Origin: Candidatus Lutibacillus vidarii
GTDB taxonomy: Bacteria; Actinomycetota; Actinomycetes; Actinomycetales; Dermatophilaceae
Length of the DNA: 64,000 nucleotides
NCBI GenBank assembly: GCA_016717165.1
Contig: JADKGA010000003.1
Location: 682,001 to 746,000, forward strand
Direction of reading: 5' to 3'
In this document: positions 17,469 through 25,930 of the stretch, one piece after another
How the letters are laid out: each line of letters opens with the position of its first letter
How positions within the stretch are numbered: position 1 is the first letter of the stretch
Program-made: the position numbers and the translations under genes
Notes under the pieces: generated by a model
What the model was told of the DNA's origin: nothing
The model's input: the letters and a program-made list of their open reading frames with translations, nothing else
The model's database searches: none

Positions 17469-19631
17469 TCAGCGACCGGCACGGAATCGACGGCGGGACG
17501 CAGCCACAACAAGGCCAAGTCCGCCTCCGACAAGCAGGGCTGCCCTCGGGAGAGCGCCGTCGAACTGGGCGCCCGTGCGGGGGAGGGGCGCCCGGGGGGG
17601 AGGGCCGCAGGGCGAAGTACGGGTCGCGGTCGGAGACCACGGTGTCGGAGATCGCTCCTTGACCGGAGACCTTTGCGGTGTCCTTGTGCCGGTCACCGGC
17701 GGCAAGGTCGTGGAGAGCGGCGGCGCACGAGAAGGACCTCCAGCCGGGAGCGGTCCGGCCCAGGTCGTCCCCGTCGCAGGTCCGCCGAAGGCGGAGAAGT
17801 CACAGCTGAGCGAGTCGACCACCCCGCCGCGCCAGACCCGGTCCGTGACGCTCACGTTGACGAGCGGCTGGTTCCCGGTGTTGCGCACCGTGATGACGAG
17901 GCCGGTGCGACCGTCCGGGAGGCGGACTGCATCCTCCCGCGTGTCGGCGGCATTGCCTGCCTCGTCGCCCTTGACGACCGAGATGCCCGGCGTTGCGGTG
18001 ACAGTGGCGAAGTACCCGTCCTTGTCGGTCACCGTGGTCGCGGTGTACTGACCGTGACCGGTGACCGAGGCGATGTCCTCGTGGGGTGTCGCCGAGGGGA
18101 CAACCCCGGCCAGGGTCGCAGTGCAACGGAACGAGGTGCCGACAGCGAAGGGACCCGTCCACGTGCGGCCACTCGAGCCGTCCGGGAAGGTGCAGCTGAG
18201 CCCGGTCACCGAGCCATTGCTCACGACGGTGTCCGTGACCGTCACGTCGACTAGTGGTTCCGTCCCGGTGTTCCTCACGACGAAGACGAGTCCGGTCGCG
18301 GCCTTGGACCCGGAGAGGTCGACCGCCTGTGCGACCTGGTCCGCGTCATGGCCGGCGGCGTCGAGCTTCTCGATGTCGACGGCCGGCGCGACGGTCACCT
18401 TCGCGAAGTAGTCATCGGCATCCTTGACCGCGATGCGGCTCTCCGCCCCCGTGCCGCTCACGGCGGCACGGTCGTGGTGCACCGTGCCCGGAAGCATTCC
18501 GGACAGCTGTCCGGAGCAGGTGAACGAGGCCCCCACCGCCAGTGGGCCGAGCCATGAGACGCCGGTGGAGCCTCCGGGGAAGGTGCAGCGCAGTCCGGTG
18601 ACGGTGCCGCCGGCAAGAACCGTGTCGCTGATGGCAACGTCGACGAGTGGTTCGGTCCCGGTGTTCTTCACGACGAAGACGAGTCCGGTGGCGCCTGGCA
18701 CGGCACCGAGCTCGAGGGCCTTGGCCGCCGCGTCGGCGTCGTGGCCTGCCGCGTCGAGCTTCTCGATGTCGACGTCAGGCGCGGGCCGCCAGTCGCCGAA
18801 GTCCAGGGTCAGGTCCTTGTCCCGGTTGGCGGTGAGGTCGGTCGACACGGCCACGCCAAGGGCGGAGTCCGTCGCCGGCGTCCCGGACCCGGTCAGCGTC
18901 GGCAGGTAGCCAGTCGCGACCGTGGTCGAGCCGATGGTCACAGTGCAATGGGCGCCGGCGGGCAGCGCCGGAAGCTTGCAGAACGAGTAGGTCCCGGTTG
19001 GCGAGGTGGTCTACGGGCCGACGACGGCCCCGGAGACATCCGTGCCGGGCTGACCGGTCGGTCCGGTGAGCGTGAGCTTGACCCCCGGTATGCCGGCCTC
19101 CCCGGTGCCCTGGACACCGTCGTGGTTGGCGTCGAACCAGACGAGGTCCCCGACGCAGACCGACGGGTGGCCACCGCCGGTGCCTCCGCCCGCGCCCTTG
19201 GTCACGCGGGCCGAGACCGGCTTCGTCTCGGTGCCTCTGGTGACTTCACCGGCGTTCGTGTACTCGGCCAGGGTGTAGTCGGTCACCGTGCTCCAGCCGA
19301 CGAGGACGACCCGGCGGTCGACCAGGTCGGCGGTCACGACGAACGAGGTCCTCGCGTCACCCGTCGTGCACGCGGTGTCGAGCCATAGCCTGCGCGGCAG
19401 CGGCCGCTCGTAGACCGACCCGTTGGTCGCGTCCACGGTGTGGACCGAGGTGCGCAGGGTGTCGCAGACGATCGCCTGGCCAGGACCGGCGATGTCACGA
19501 AGCACAACCGTGGAGCCGACCATGGCCGGTGAGAAGACCATCGACTGGATGATCCACTGCAGGTGGTCAACCCTAGGGAAGGCCGGATGTCTCTTGTCAC
19601 TTTTCCCCGATGGGCGACCACCCATCCCCAT
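17469..19631 (-). pseudogene. Disrupted LPXTG-type cell-wall surface protein (SdrD_B-like plus DUF11-like repeats)
   Basis: Reads as one surface protein interrupted three times. N-terminal part 19014-19631: a partial domain, then an SdrD_B-like segment (VGDLVWFDANHDGVQGTGE). It hits an in-frame TAG at 19011-19013 and resumes in the same frame with TGTYSFCKLPALPAGAHCTV, exactly the expected continuation. Then come three ~130-residue repeats, each starting VDIEKLDAAG or ISVVKGDEAG with TGLVFVVKNTGTEPLVDV inside. In repeat three the frame slips near 17738-17742 (a G missing) and slips back near the seven-G run at 17594-17600. The end is LPRTG, a hydrophobic helix and RRRFRAGR, a sortase anchor. 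No signal peptide is seen at the N-terminus, so the 5' part is also incomplete. Could be a decayed gene or an error-laden good one. Confidence 0.75.
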
Positions 19632-19760
19632 GGGTCCCGCCGACTTCAGTTGTACCTGGTGCGAGGGTGTCCTGTCAGCCGAATACGGGGAAACATGGGC
19701 CGTCGGGCAGGATTCATCACGGGTTGACGAGAGCAGAGCTCGTGCCGGTGCGGCCCGTGG

Positions 19761-20204
19761 TCAGCGATGGGGTCGCCATACGACGAGGGCTTGTGAGCCA
19801 CCGAGGGTGGTGCGCCGCGGGCGCTCCCCCGGGCGCACCGAGACGATGTCGCCGGCCGGGCCGGCCGCGAAGACCCGGCCGCCAAGTCCCAGCGCGGCTT
19901 CCGCCGCGTCCAGCCGCTGGGTCACCTCAGTGAGGCGCAGCCGGAGGGCGTGAACCTGGTTCTCCAGCTCGAGGATGCGCTGTATGCCGGCCAGCGAGAC
20001 GCCCTCCTGCTGGGATAGCCGCTGGACCTCCCTGAGTCGGGCGATATCCCGAGCGGAGTAGCGTCGGCCGCCACCGCGGGTGCGCTGCGGGGAGACCAGA
20101 CCGAGCCGGTCGTACTGGCGCAGGGTCTGGGCGTGCATGCCGGACAGCGCCGCCGCCACCGAGATGACGAAGACGGGGGTGTCGTCGTCGGCGGCCGAGC
20201 GCAT
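19761..20204 (-). CDS. hspR: HspR, MerR-family heat-shock repressor
   Basis: 147 residues. MerR-type winged helix near the N-terminus: FVISVAAALSGMHAQTLRQYDRLGLVSPQRT and GGRRYSARDIARLREVQRL, followed by a helical region (ILELENQVHALRLRLTEV). HspR binds HAIR repeats and, with DnaK as co-repressor, shuts off the dnaK operon and clpB at normal temperature. It is the last gene of dnaK-grpE-dnaJ-hspR; its ATG overlaps the dnaJ stop by one base (TGATG). HAIR sites upstream of dnaK and clpB in this window agree. Confidence 0.96.
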   Translation of the reverse strand: MRSAADDDTPVFVISVAAALSGMHAQTLRQYDRLGLVSPQRTRGGGRRYSARDIARLREVQRLSQQEGVSLAGIQRILELENQVHALRLRLTEVTQRLDAAEAALGLGGRVFAAGPAGDIVSVRPGERPRRTTLGGSQALVVWRPHR

Positions 20205-21241
20205 CAGAACCCGGCCTTGGCCATGATGTCGGCCCGCGGGTCCTGACCCTCGTCGTGGGCGCGCAGCGCCTCGACTGCGGCCCTCGCCTCGTCGCTGAGC
20301 CGGGCCGGGACGACGACCTGGACCTTGACGAGCAGGTCGCCGGTCGTCTCGCCATGGTGGACCCCGCGACCGCGGACTCGAAGGACCCGGCCGCTGGGGG
20401 TGCCGGCGGCGATGCGGACCTTGACGGTGTCACCGCTCAGGGTGGGGACCTCGACGGTGGCACCGAGCGTGGCCTCGGCGAAGGTCACCGGCAGATCGAG
20501 GGTGAGGTGGTCGCCGTCGCGGCCGAAGACCGGGTGCTTCGACACCGAGACGGTGAGGATGAGGTCGCCCTTCGGGCCGCCTCCGGAGCCGGGGCCGCCC
20601 TTGCCGCGCAGCCGGATCTTCTGGCCGTCCTTGACGCCGGCCGGGATCCGGGTGGTGACGCTCGCACCATCGGCCGCGCGAAGGGTCGCCGTGGTGCCCT
20701 CGACCGCGTCGCGGAAGGACAGCGTGGTCGTCGCGGCGATGTCATGACCCTTCGTCGGCTGCTGGAAGCCGGCGCCGAAGCCCGGCTGCCCGCCATAGCC
20801 GCCCGGGAAGCCGGCGCCGCCGGCCCCGCCCGCGCCGCCGCCGAAGAGGCCGCCGAGGAGGTCGTTGAGATCCTGCTGGCCGCCGGCTCCCCCACCGCTC
20901 GTGGTGAAACGGACGTTCCCGGATCCCCCACCGAAAAGTCCGGAGAAGAGGTCCTCGAAGCCAGCGCCGCTGCCGGGGGCACCCGCCGTGAACCTCGCGC
21001 CACCGCGAGTCATGGTGCGGATCTGGTCGTACTGACGCCGCTGTTCATGGTCGGAGAGCACCGAGTACGCCTCGCCGATCTCCTTGAAGCGCTCCTCGGC
21101 CTTGGTGTCGTTGGCGTTCTGGTCGGGGTGCAGCTTGCGCGCGAGCTTGCGGTACGTCTTCTTGATCGTCGCGTCGTCCGCGTCCTGCGGCACGCCGAGG
21201 ATCGCGTAGAAGTCCTTGTCCAGCCAGTCCTGGCTCGCCAT
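20204..21241 (-). CDS. dnaJ: DnaJ-type Hsp40 co-chaperone lacking the zinc finger
   Basis: 345 residues. J-domain at ~9-75 (DFYAILGVPQDADDATIKKTYRKL, HPD motif at LHPDQN, then FKEIGEAYSVLSDHEQRRQYD), a Gly/Phe-rich linker (~80-160, GAGGAGGAGFPGGYGG), then two C-terminal beta domains (HDIAATTTLSFRDAVEGTT onwards). The four CxxCxGxG zinc motifs of classical DnaJ are absent, so it is a class II (CbpA-like) protein although it occupies the dnaJ1 slot of the operon. It stimulates DnaK ATPase and delivers substrates. 70 bp separate it from grpE. Confidence 0.94.
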   Translation of the reverse strand: MASQDWLDKDFYAILGVPQDADDATIKKTYRKLARKLHPDQNANDTKAEERFKEIGEAYSVLSDHEQRRQYDQIRTMTRGGARFTAGAPGSGAGFEDLFSGLFGGGSGNVRFTTSGGGAGGQQDLNDLLGGLFGGGAGGAGGAGFPGGYGGQPGFGAGFQQPTKGHDIAATTTLSFRDAVEGTTATLRAADGASVTTRIPAGVKDGQKIRLRGKGGPGSGGGPKGDLILTVSVSKHPVFGRDGDHLTLDLPVTFAEATLGATVEVPTLSGDTVKVRIAAGTPSGRVLRVRGRGVHHGETTGDLLVKVQVVVPARLSDEARAAVEALRAHDEGQDPRADIMAKAGF

Positions 21242-21311
21242 CTCGGCGCACCTCCCTTCTGTGGTTTTTCTCGTATGTCGAACCGGTCGTATGCCGAACC
21301 GACATACCTGC

Positions 21312-22016
21312 CTATTCGGGTTCGGCGACCGACACTCGAGCAGGGCGCACGACCCGCTCGCCGATCTTGTATCCGGGCTGGAGGACCTGGACGACCGTGG
21401 TCGTCGTCGCCTCCGGGGGCAGCTCGGCCTGGATCCGCATCAGCGCCTCATGGACCACCGGGTCGAAGGGCTCCCCGGCCGCGCCGAGCGGGGTCACACC
21501 GAAACGGCCCAGGGCGGCGAGGAGCTTGTCGGCGATGGCCGCGAACGGGCCGTCGACGAGGTCGCCGTGCTCACGCGCGAGATGGATGTCGTCGAGGACC
21601 GGCAGCAGCCCCTCGAGGACCGCCGCGGTGCCCGCGTCGCGGGCCAGCTCGCGGTCCCGGTCGACGCGGCGCTTGTAGTTGACGTACTCGGCCTGGAGGC
21701 GCTGGAGGTCGACCAGCCGCTCCGCGGCGAGGACGGTGTCTGGGTGGAGGTCCGGGGTGACCGGCTGCTCGGCGGAGTCGCCCTCGGCGGCCATGCCGTC
21801 GGAGACGACCGCGTCACCCTCCTGGGGAGCCCGCCCGAGCGAGCCGTCGAGGAGCGACTCGGCGGTGTCCGGGACCTCGACCCCTCCGGGGGTGCCCCCG
21901 GGCGTCGCCCCCGAAGTGGCCCCCGAAGTGGCCCCCGGGCTGGCCCCGGGGTCCGCCCCCGAGGCGGAGCCCTGCGGCTCCGCCCCCGAGGCGACCTCGT
22001 CGGGACGGTCGGTCAC
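21312..22016 (-). CDS. grpE: Nucleotide exchange factor GrpE
   Basis: 234 residues, GTG start overlapping the dnaK stop (GTGA). The first ~75 residues are a disordered Gly/Ala/Pro/Ser tail with a short repeat (GATSGATSGATPGGTPGG). The GrpE core follows: a long coiled coil (LVDLQRLQAEYVNYKRRVDRDR), then LPVLDDIHLAREHGDLVDGPF, FGVTPLGAAGEPFDPVVHEA and the beta-domain end VVQVLQPGYKIGERVVRPA. It drives ADP release from DnaK. Confidence 0.96.
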   Translation of the reverse strand: MTDRPDEVASGAEPQGSASGADPGASPGATSGATSGATPGGTPGGVEVPDTAESLLDGSLGRAPQEGDAVVSDGMAAEGDSAEQPVTPDLHPDTVLAAERLVDLQRLQAEYVNYKRRVDRDRELARDAGTAAVLEGLLPVLDDIHLAREHGDLVDGPFAAIADKLLAALGRFGVTPLGAAGEPFDPVVHEALMRIQAELPPEATTTTVVQVLQPGYKIGERVVRPARVSVAEPE

Positions 22017-23899
22017 TTCTTGTCCTCGTCGTCGACGACCTCGGCGTCGACGATGTCCTCGTCGCTGCCCTGGTCGGCACCGGCCGCGTGGTCCTGCGGC
22101 TCCGCGCCGGGGGCGTCCTCGCCGGCGGCGGCCGCGGCGGCATATATGGCCTGGCCCATCACCTGCGAGACCTCACCGAGCTTCGCGGTCTTGGCCTTGA
22201 GGTCGTCGATGCTCGCGGTCGAGTCCTTGGCGACGGCGGCCTTGAGGTCGGCCAGTGCCTCCTCCACGACCTTGCGCTCGGCCTCGGGCGCCTTGTCGCC
22301 GCTGTCGGCGAGGAACTTCTCGGTCGAGTAGACGAGCTGCTCGGCCTGGTTGCGGGTCTCGATCTCCTCGACGCGCTTCTTGTCCTCCTCGGCGTGTGCC
22401 TCGGCCTCCTTGACCATCCGCTCGATCTCCTCCTTGGGCAGCGCGCTGCCGCCGGAGATCGTCATCGATTGCTCCTTGCCGGTGCCCATGTCCTTGGCGG
22501 AGACGTGGACGATGCCGTTGGCGTCGATATCGAAGGTCACCTCGATCTTCGGGATGCCGCGCGGGGCCGGGGCGATGCCGGTCAGCTCGAAGGTGCCCAG
22601 ACCCTTGTTGTGCTGGGCGATCTCGCGCTCACCCTGGAAGACCTGGATGAGAACGGACGGCTGGTTGTCGTCGGCCGTCGTGAAGATCTCGCTGCGCTTG
22701 GTCGGGATGGCCGTGTTGCGATCAATGAGCTTGGTGAACCGGCCGCCCTGGGTCTCGATGCCGAGGCTGAGCGGGGTGACATCGATGAGCAGGACGTCCT
22801 TGCGCTCGCCCTTGAGAACGCCGGCTTGCAGGCTCGCGCCGACGGCGACGACCTCGTCTGGGTTGACGCCCTTGTTCGGCTCCTTGCCGCCGGTCAGCTC
22901 CTTGACCAGGGTCGTGACGGCCGGCATACGGGTGCTGCCACCGACGAGGACGACGTGGTCGATCTCGGAGAGCTTGATCCCGGCGTCGGCGATCGCCTTG
23001 TGGAAGGGGGCCTTGCACCGCTCGAGCAGGTCCGAGGTCATCGCCTCGAACTGCGCGCGGCTGAGGGTCTCGTCGAGGTGGATCGGGCCGTTCTCGCCCA
23101 TCGAGAGGTACTGGAGGTTGATATTGGTGCTCGTCGCGGTCGAGAGCTCCTTCTTGGCCTGCTCGGCGGCGTCACGGAGGCGCTGCATGGCGATCTTGTC
23201 CTTCGCCAGGTCCATGCCTGTGGTGTTCTTCACCGTGGTCAGGAGGTGCTTGACGATCCGCTCGTCCCAGTCGTCGCCGCCGAGGCGGTTGTCGCCGGAG
23301 GTCGACTTGACCTGGATCGTCGCGAAGCCGTCGTCGGGGTCCTTGCCGACCTCGAGGAGGGAGACGTCGAAGGTGCCGCCACCGAGGTCGAAGACGAGGA
23401 TGAGCTCGTCCTCCTTGCCCTTGTCGAGGCCGTAGGCCAGGGCCGCCGCGGTCGGCTCATTGATGATGCGCAGGACGTTGAGTCCAGCGATCTCGCCGGC
23501 CTCCTTGGTCGCGTGCCGCTCGGCGTCGTTGAAGTATGCCGGCACCGTGATGACGGCGTCGGTCACGGTCTCGCCGAGGTAGGCCTCCGCGTCTCGCTTG
23601 AGCTTCATGAGGATGCGGGCGCTGATCTCCTGAGCGGTGTAGCGCTTGCCGTCGATGTCGTCGGACTTCCAGTCCGTGCCCATGTGGCGCTTGACCGAAC
23701 GGATGGTCCGCTCGACATTGGTGACCGCCTGACGCTTGGCGATCTCGCCGACGAGGACCTCGCCGTTCTTGCTGAACGCGACGACGCTCGGGGTGGTCCG
23801 GCCGCCCTCCGCGTTGGCGATAATGGTCGGCTCCCCGCCCTCGAGGACGGCGACAGCCGAGTTGGTGGTGCCGAGGTCGATGCCGACCGCACGTGCCAT
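22013..23899 (-). CDS. dnaK: Molecular chaperone DnaK (Hsp70)
   Basis: 628 residues, full length. Nucleotide-binding domain with GIDLGTTNSAVAV, IINEPTAAALAYG and LVFDLGGGTFDVSLLE; substrate-binding domain from ~390 (LLIDVTPLSLGIETQGG); the Asp/Glu-rich tail ends DEDKK. Heads the dnaK-grpE-dnaJ-hspR operon. The upstream region holds two HAIR operators, so HspR control is expected. ATG at 23899 is preceded by an AGGAG site. Confidence 0.98.
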   Translation of the reverse strand: MARAVGIDLGTTNSAVAVLEGGEPTIIANAEGGRTTPSVVAFSKNGEVLVGEIAKRQAVTNVERTIRSVKRHMGTDWKSDDIDGKRYTAQEISARILMKLKRDAEAYLGETVTDAVITVPAYFNDAERHATKEAGEIAGLNVLRIINEPTAAALAYGLDKGKEDELILVFDLGGGTFDVSLLEVGKDPDDGFATIQVKSTSGDNRLGGDDWDERIVKHLLTTVKNTTGMDLAKDKIAMQRLRDAAEQAKKELSTATSTNINLQYLSMGENGPIHLDETLSRAQFEAMTSDLLERCKAPFHKAIADAGIKLSEIDHVVLVGGSTRMPAVTTLVKELTGGKEPNKGVNPDEVVAVGASLQAGVLKGERKDVLLIDVTPLSLGIETQGGRFTKLIDRNTAIPTKRSEIFTTADDNQPSVLIQVFQGEREIAQHNKGLGTFELTGIAPAPRGIPKIEVTFDIDANGIVHVSAKDMGTGKEQSMTISGGSALPKEEIERMVKEAEAHAEEDKKRVEEIETRNQAEQLVYSTEKFLADSGDKAPEAERKVVEEALADLKAAVAKDSTASIDDLKAKTAKLGEVSQVMGQAIYAAAAAAGEDAPGAEPQDHAAGADQGSDEDIVDAEVVDDEDKK

Positions 23900-23950
23900 G
23901 GTGGTTCTCCTGAGGAGTCGCGTGGGCCCGCCGGTGTGGTCGCGCCCTGG

Positions 23951-23971
23951 GTTGATGGTTCTGGACTCAAC
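23951..23971 (-). promoter_or_regulatory. HAIR element 1 upstream of dnaK
   Basis: GTTGATG, N7 (GTTCTGG), ACTCAAC. Matches the HAIR half-sites TTGA/CTCAA with the exact 7-bp spacer; ~52 bp upstream of the dnaK ATG. Confidence 0.78.
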
Positions 23972-24015
23972 TGTGTGGAACCTGGGTTGAGGTTGTCAAC
24001 TTCAGACTCCGCAAA

Positions 24016-24036
24016 GTTGCGTTCATCAGACTCAAC
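24016..24036 (-). promoter_or_regulatory. HAIR element 2 upstream of dnaK
   Basis: GTTGCGT, N7 (TCATCAG), ACTCAAC. One half-site is perfect, the other degenerate (TTGCG for TTGAG). Spaced 65 bp from element 1. A shorter GTTGAGGTTGTCAAC repeat lies between them (23986-24000), hinting at a third site. Confidence 0.6.
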
Positions 24037-24243
24037 TCTCCGTATGCCGCCCTTGTTCCCCCTGGTCGGCGGCGATGAGCGGGCCCCTTGCTCTCGGCGC
24101 GGCGATCGACGCCAGCCCTATGCGGCCGGCCGGGTTACTCCATGTCGGCGCCGGGCCCTACCGCGCTTGAACAGACATGGGCGAGTGCCCGCGCGCTCCC
24201 CTCGCCTGACCAGCGGGTCCGACCGGGTGCCACAATCGCTCTC

Positions 24244-24799
24244 GTGGCGCACGGCAGCGATGAGCACCAACCGGCTGGCGGCATATCGACGAGCTCGGAG
24301 GCCGAGGTGCGGGGACTCGAGTCGATCCTGAGTCGGGTCGGTCGACGGCTCCGCGACCGGGGCGAGCGCATGACAGCTCCGCGTCGGGCCGTCCTTACCG
24401 TCCTCCACCATGCCGACGGACACCTCACCGTCGAGGAGGTCGCCGACCTCGTCACCGACATCGACCCGGCCGTCCACCTGGCAAGCGTCTACCGCTCCCT
24501 CGACACCTTCGCCCGGCTCGGCATCGTCCAGCACGTCCACCTGGGCCACGGTGCGACGGCATACCATCTCGTCGACAGCAGCGGGTCGCACGCGCACGCG
24601 CAGTGCCGCAGATGCCGCCGCGTCGTCGACCTTCCATCCGATGTCCTCGATCACCGCGCAGCGGCTTGCACACGAGTTCGAGTTCGTCCTGGACCCCACC
24701 CATGCGGCGCTCTCGGGGCTGTGCGGCCCGTGCAGTGCTGCGGTGAACCGGGCGGCCGACCAAACCTCAGCCGGGTCAGTTGCGAATCTGTTGCATTAG
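24244..24799 (+). CDS. Fur-family metalloregulator, probably nickel-type (Nur), one frameshift
   Basis: About 184 residues once the frame is repaired. Winged helix: LRDRGERMTAPRRAVLTVLH, LTVEEVADLV, HLASVYRSLDTFARLGIVQH; dimerisation domain with metal ligands HAHAQCRRCRRVVDLPSDVLD. The frame breaks around 24646-24652 and the remainder, AQRLAHEFEFVLDPTHAALSGLCGPC, is one frame over (two bases missing or one extra). CxxC pairs occur at CRRC and CGPC. GTG 24244 is used; GTG 24307 would give a more usual length. The gene directly precedes an ECF importer for Ni/Co, and a Nur-box-like repeat overlaps its last codons, so nickel (or cobalt) sensing is favoured over Zur/Fur. Confidence 0.8.
24780..24796 (+). 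promoter_or_regulatory. Candidate Nur box upstream of the Ni/Co importer
   Basis: TTGCGA-N5-TTGCAT, close to the Streptomyces Nur-box pattern as I recall it (TTGCaa-N5-ttGCAA). It overlaps the 3' end of the Fur-family gene and lies 49 bp before the importer start, a suitable operator position. The match to the consensus is from memory. Confidence 0.55.
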
Positions 24800-24844
24800 G
24801 ATCGAGTATCGAGCGACAGCGCGGCGCCGAGGGAGGACACCACG

Positions 24845-25930
24845 ATGCACATCCCGGATGGGTACTTGTCCCCGCAGACCTGCGCAGCCGCCTATGCCGT
24901 CGCCGTTCCGACCCTCGCCGTTGCGTCCCGGCGGGTCTCCGCCGTCCTGCGGACGAAGCAGGTGCCGCTGCTCGCGATGTTCGCCGCGGTGAGCTTCCTG
25001 GTCATGATGTTCAACGTCCCGATCCCGGACGGGACGACCGCACATGCAGTCGGGGCGGCGATCATTGCCATCGTGCTGGGACCGTGGGCTGCCGTCATCG
25101 CTGTGTCCGTGGCCCTGCTGTTCCAGGCGTTGCTGTTCGGCGACGGCGGAGTCCTGGCCTACGGGGCCAATGTGGTGAACATGGCCATCCTCATGCCCTT
25201 CGTCGGGTATGCCGGGTACCGGCTGATCGCGGGGAGGAGCGCGTTGACCGCGACCCGCCGCGTGGTTGCCGCAGGCCTTGCCGGGTTCGTCGGAATCAAC
25301 GCCGCCGGCCTTGCGACCGCCATCGAGCTCGGCATCCAACCCGACCTCTTCCACACCGCGGCCGGCGCGCCGCTCTACTCTCCGTACCACCTGAGCCAGT
25401 CCATCCCCGCGATGGCGCTGGCCCACGTCATCGTTGCCGGGCCCGTCGAGGCCGTGCTCACGGCGGGGGTCTTCGGATATCTCGTGCGGGCCAACCCATC
25501 GGCCCTCGCCGCGACGCACCCGGGCCTCTCCGGCGAACCGAGCTCCAGCTCGACCCCCAGCCGCGCCCCGGGTCTGCTCAGCCCCGCGCGGGTGGCCGTG
25601 GGTTTCGTCGTCCTACTCGCCGCGCTCTCTCCGCTTGGCCTGCTCGCTCCGGGGGGCGCGTTCGGTGAGAACGCTCCGGACGATCTGCCGCTCGCTGATC
25701 TTGGCCTGGACGCCATACCGGCCGGGATGGAGCGCTACGCAGGCTTCTGGAGCCACACCCTGCTCGGCGACTACGGCTTCGCGGACGGCCAGAATGCCAC
25801 CCTGGCCTACTGGGTCTGCGCGGTGCTCGGCATCGCCATCGTCGGGATCGCGGTGTACGCCGCCGGACGTCTCTTCGTCTGGACCACCCGAGGCCGCAGT
25901 GGCCGCACGCCCGTCCAGGTTCACTCGTGA
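24845..25930 (+). CDS. ECF transporter substrate-specific component, CbiM/NikM fused to a PDGLE (CbiN/NikN-like) domain
   Basis: 361 residues. The protein begins MHIPDG: the N-terminal Met-His loop supplies metal ligands in CbiM/NikM. Six or so membrane helices follow up to ~residue 220 (NVPIPDGTTAHAVGAAI, GANVVNMAILMPFVGY, IPAMALAHVIVAGPVEA). From ~235 a linker leads to a PDGLE-type module: a TM helix, extracellular DAIPAGMERYAGFWSHTLLGDYGF, and a last TM helix. This fused layout is common in actinobacterial nickel importers. A GGGAGGA site precedes the ATG. Stop overlaps the next gene (GTGA). Confidence 0.9.
   Translation: MHIPDGYLSPQTCAAAYAVAVPTLAVASRRVSAVLRTKQVPLLAMFAAVSFLVMMFNVPIPDGTTAHAVGAAIIAIVLGPWAAVIAVSVALLFQALLFGDGGVLAYGANVVNMAILMPFVGYAGYRLIAGRSALTATRRVVAAGLAGFVGINAAGLATAIELGIQPDLFHTAAGAPLYSPYHLSQSIPAMALAHVIVAGPVEAVLTAGVFGYLVRANPSALAATHPGLSGEPSSSSTPSRAPGLLSPARVAVGFVVLLAALSPLGLLAPGGAFGENAPDDLPLADLGLDAIPAGMERYAGFWSHTLLGDYGFADGQNATLAYWVCAVLGIAIVGIAVYAAGRLFVWTTRGRSGRTPVQVHS

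Larger units (their letters stand above)
23900..24243. other. Divergent intergenic region between dnaK and the Fur-family gene
   Basis: 344 bp without a convincing gene. The dnaK-proximal half is unusually AT-rich for this genome and carries the HAIR repeats; the half next to the Fur gene (24050-24243) is GC-rich and I see no clear operator, riboswitch or small ORF with a good start there. Confidence 0.6.

Noticed and set aside
22088..24331. 747-codon frame antisense to dnaK
   Set aside because: Same effect: dnaK is certain on the minus strand and this frame has no motif or ribosome site.
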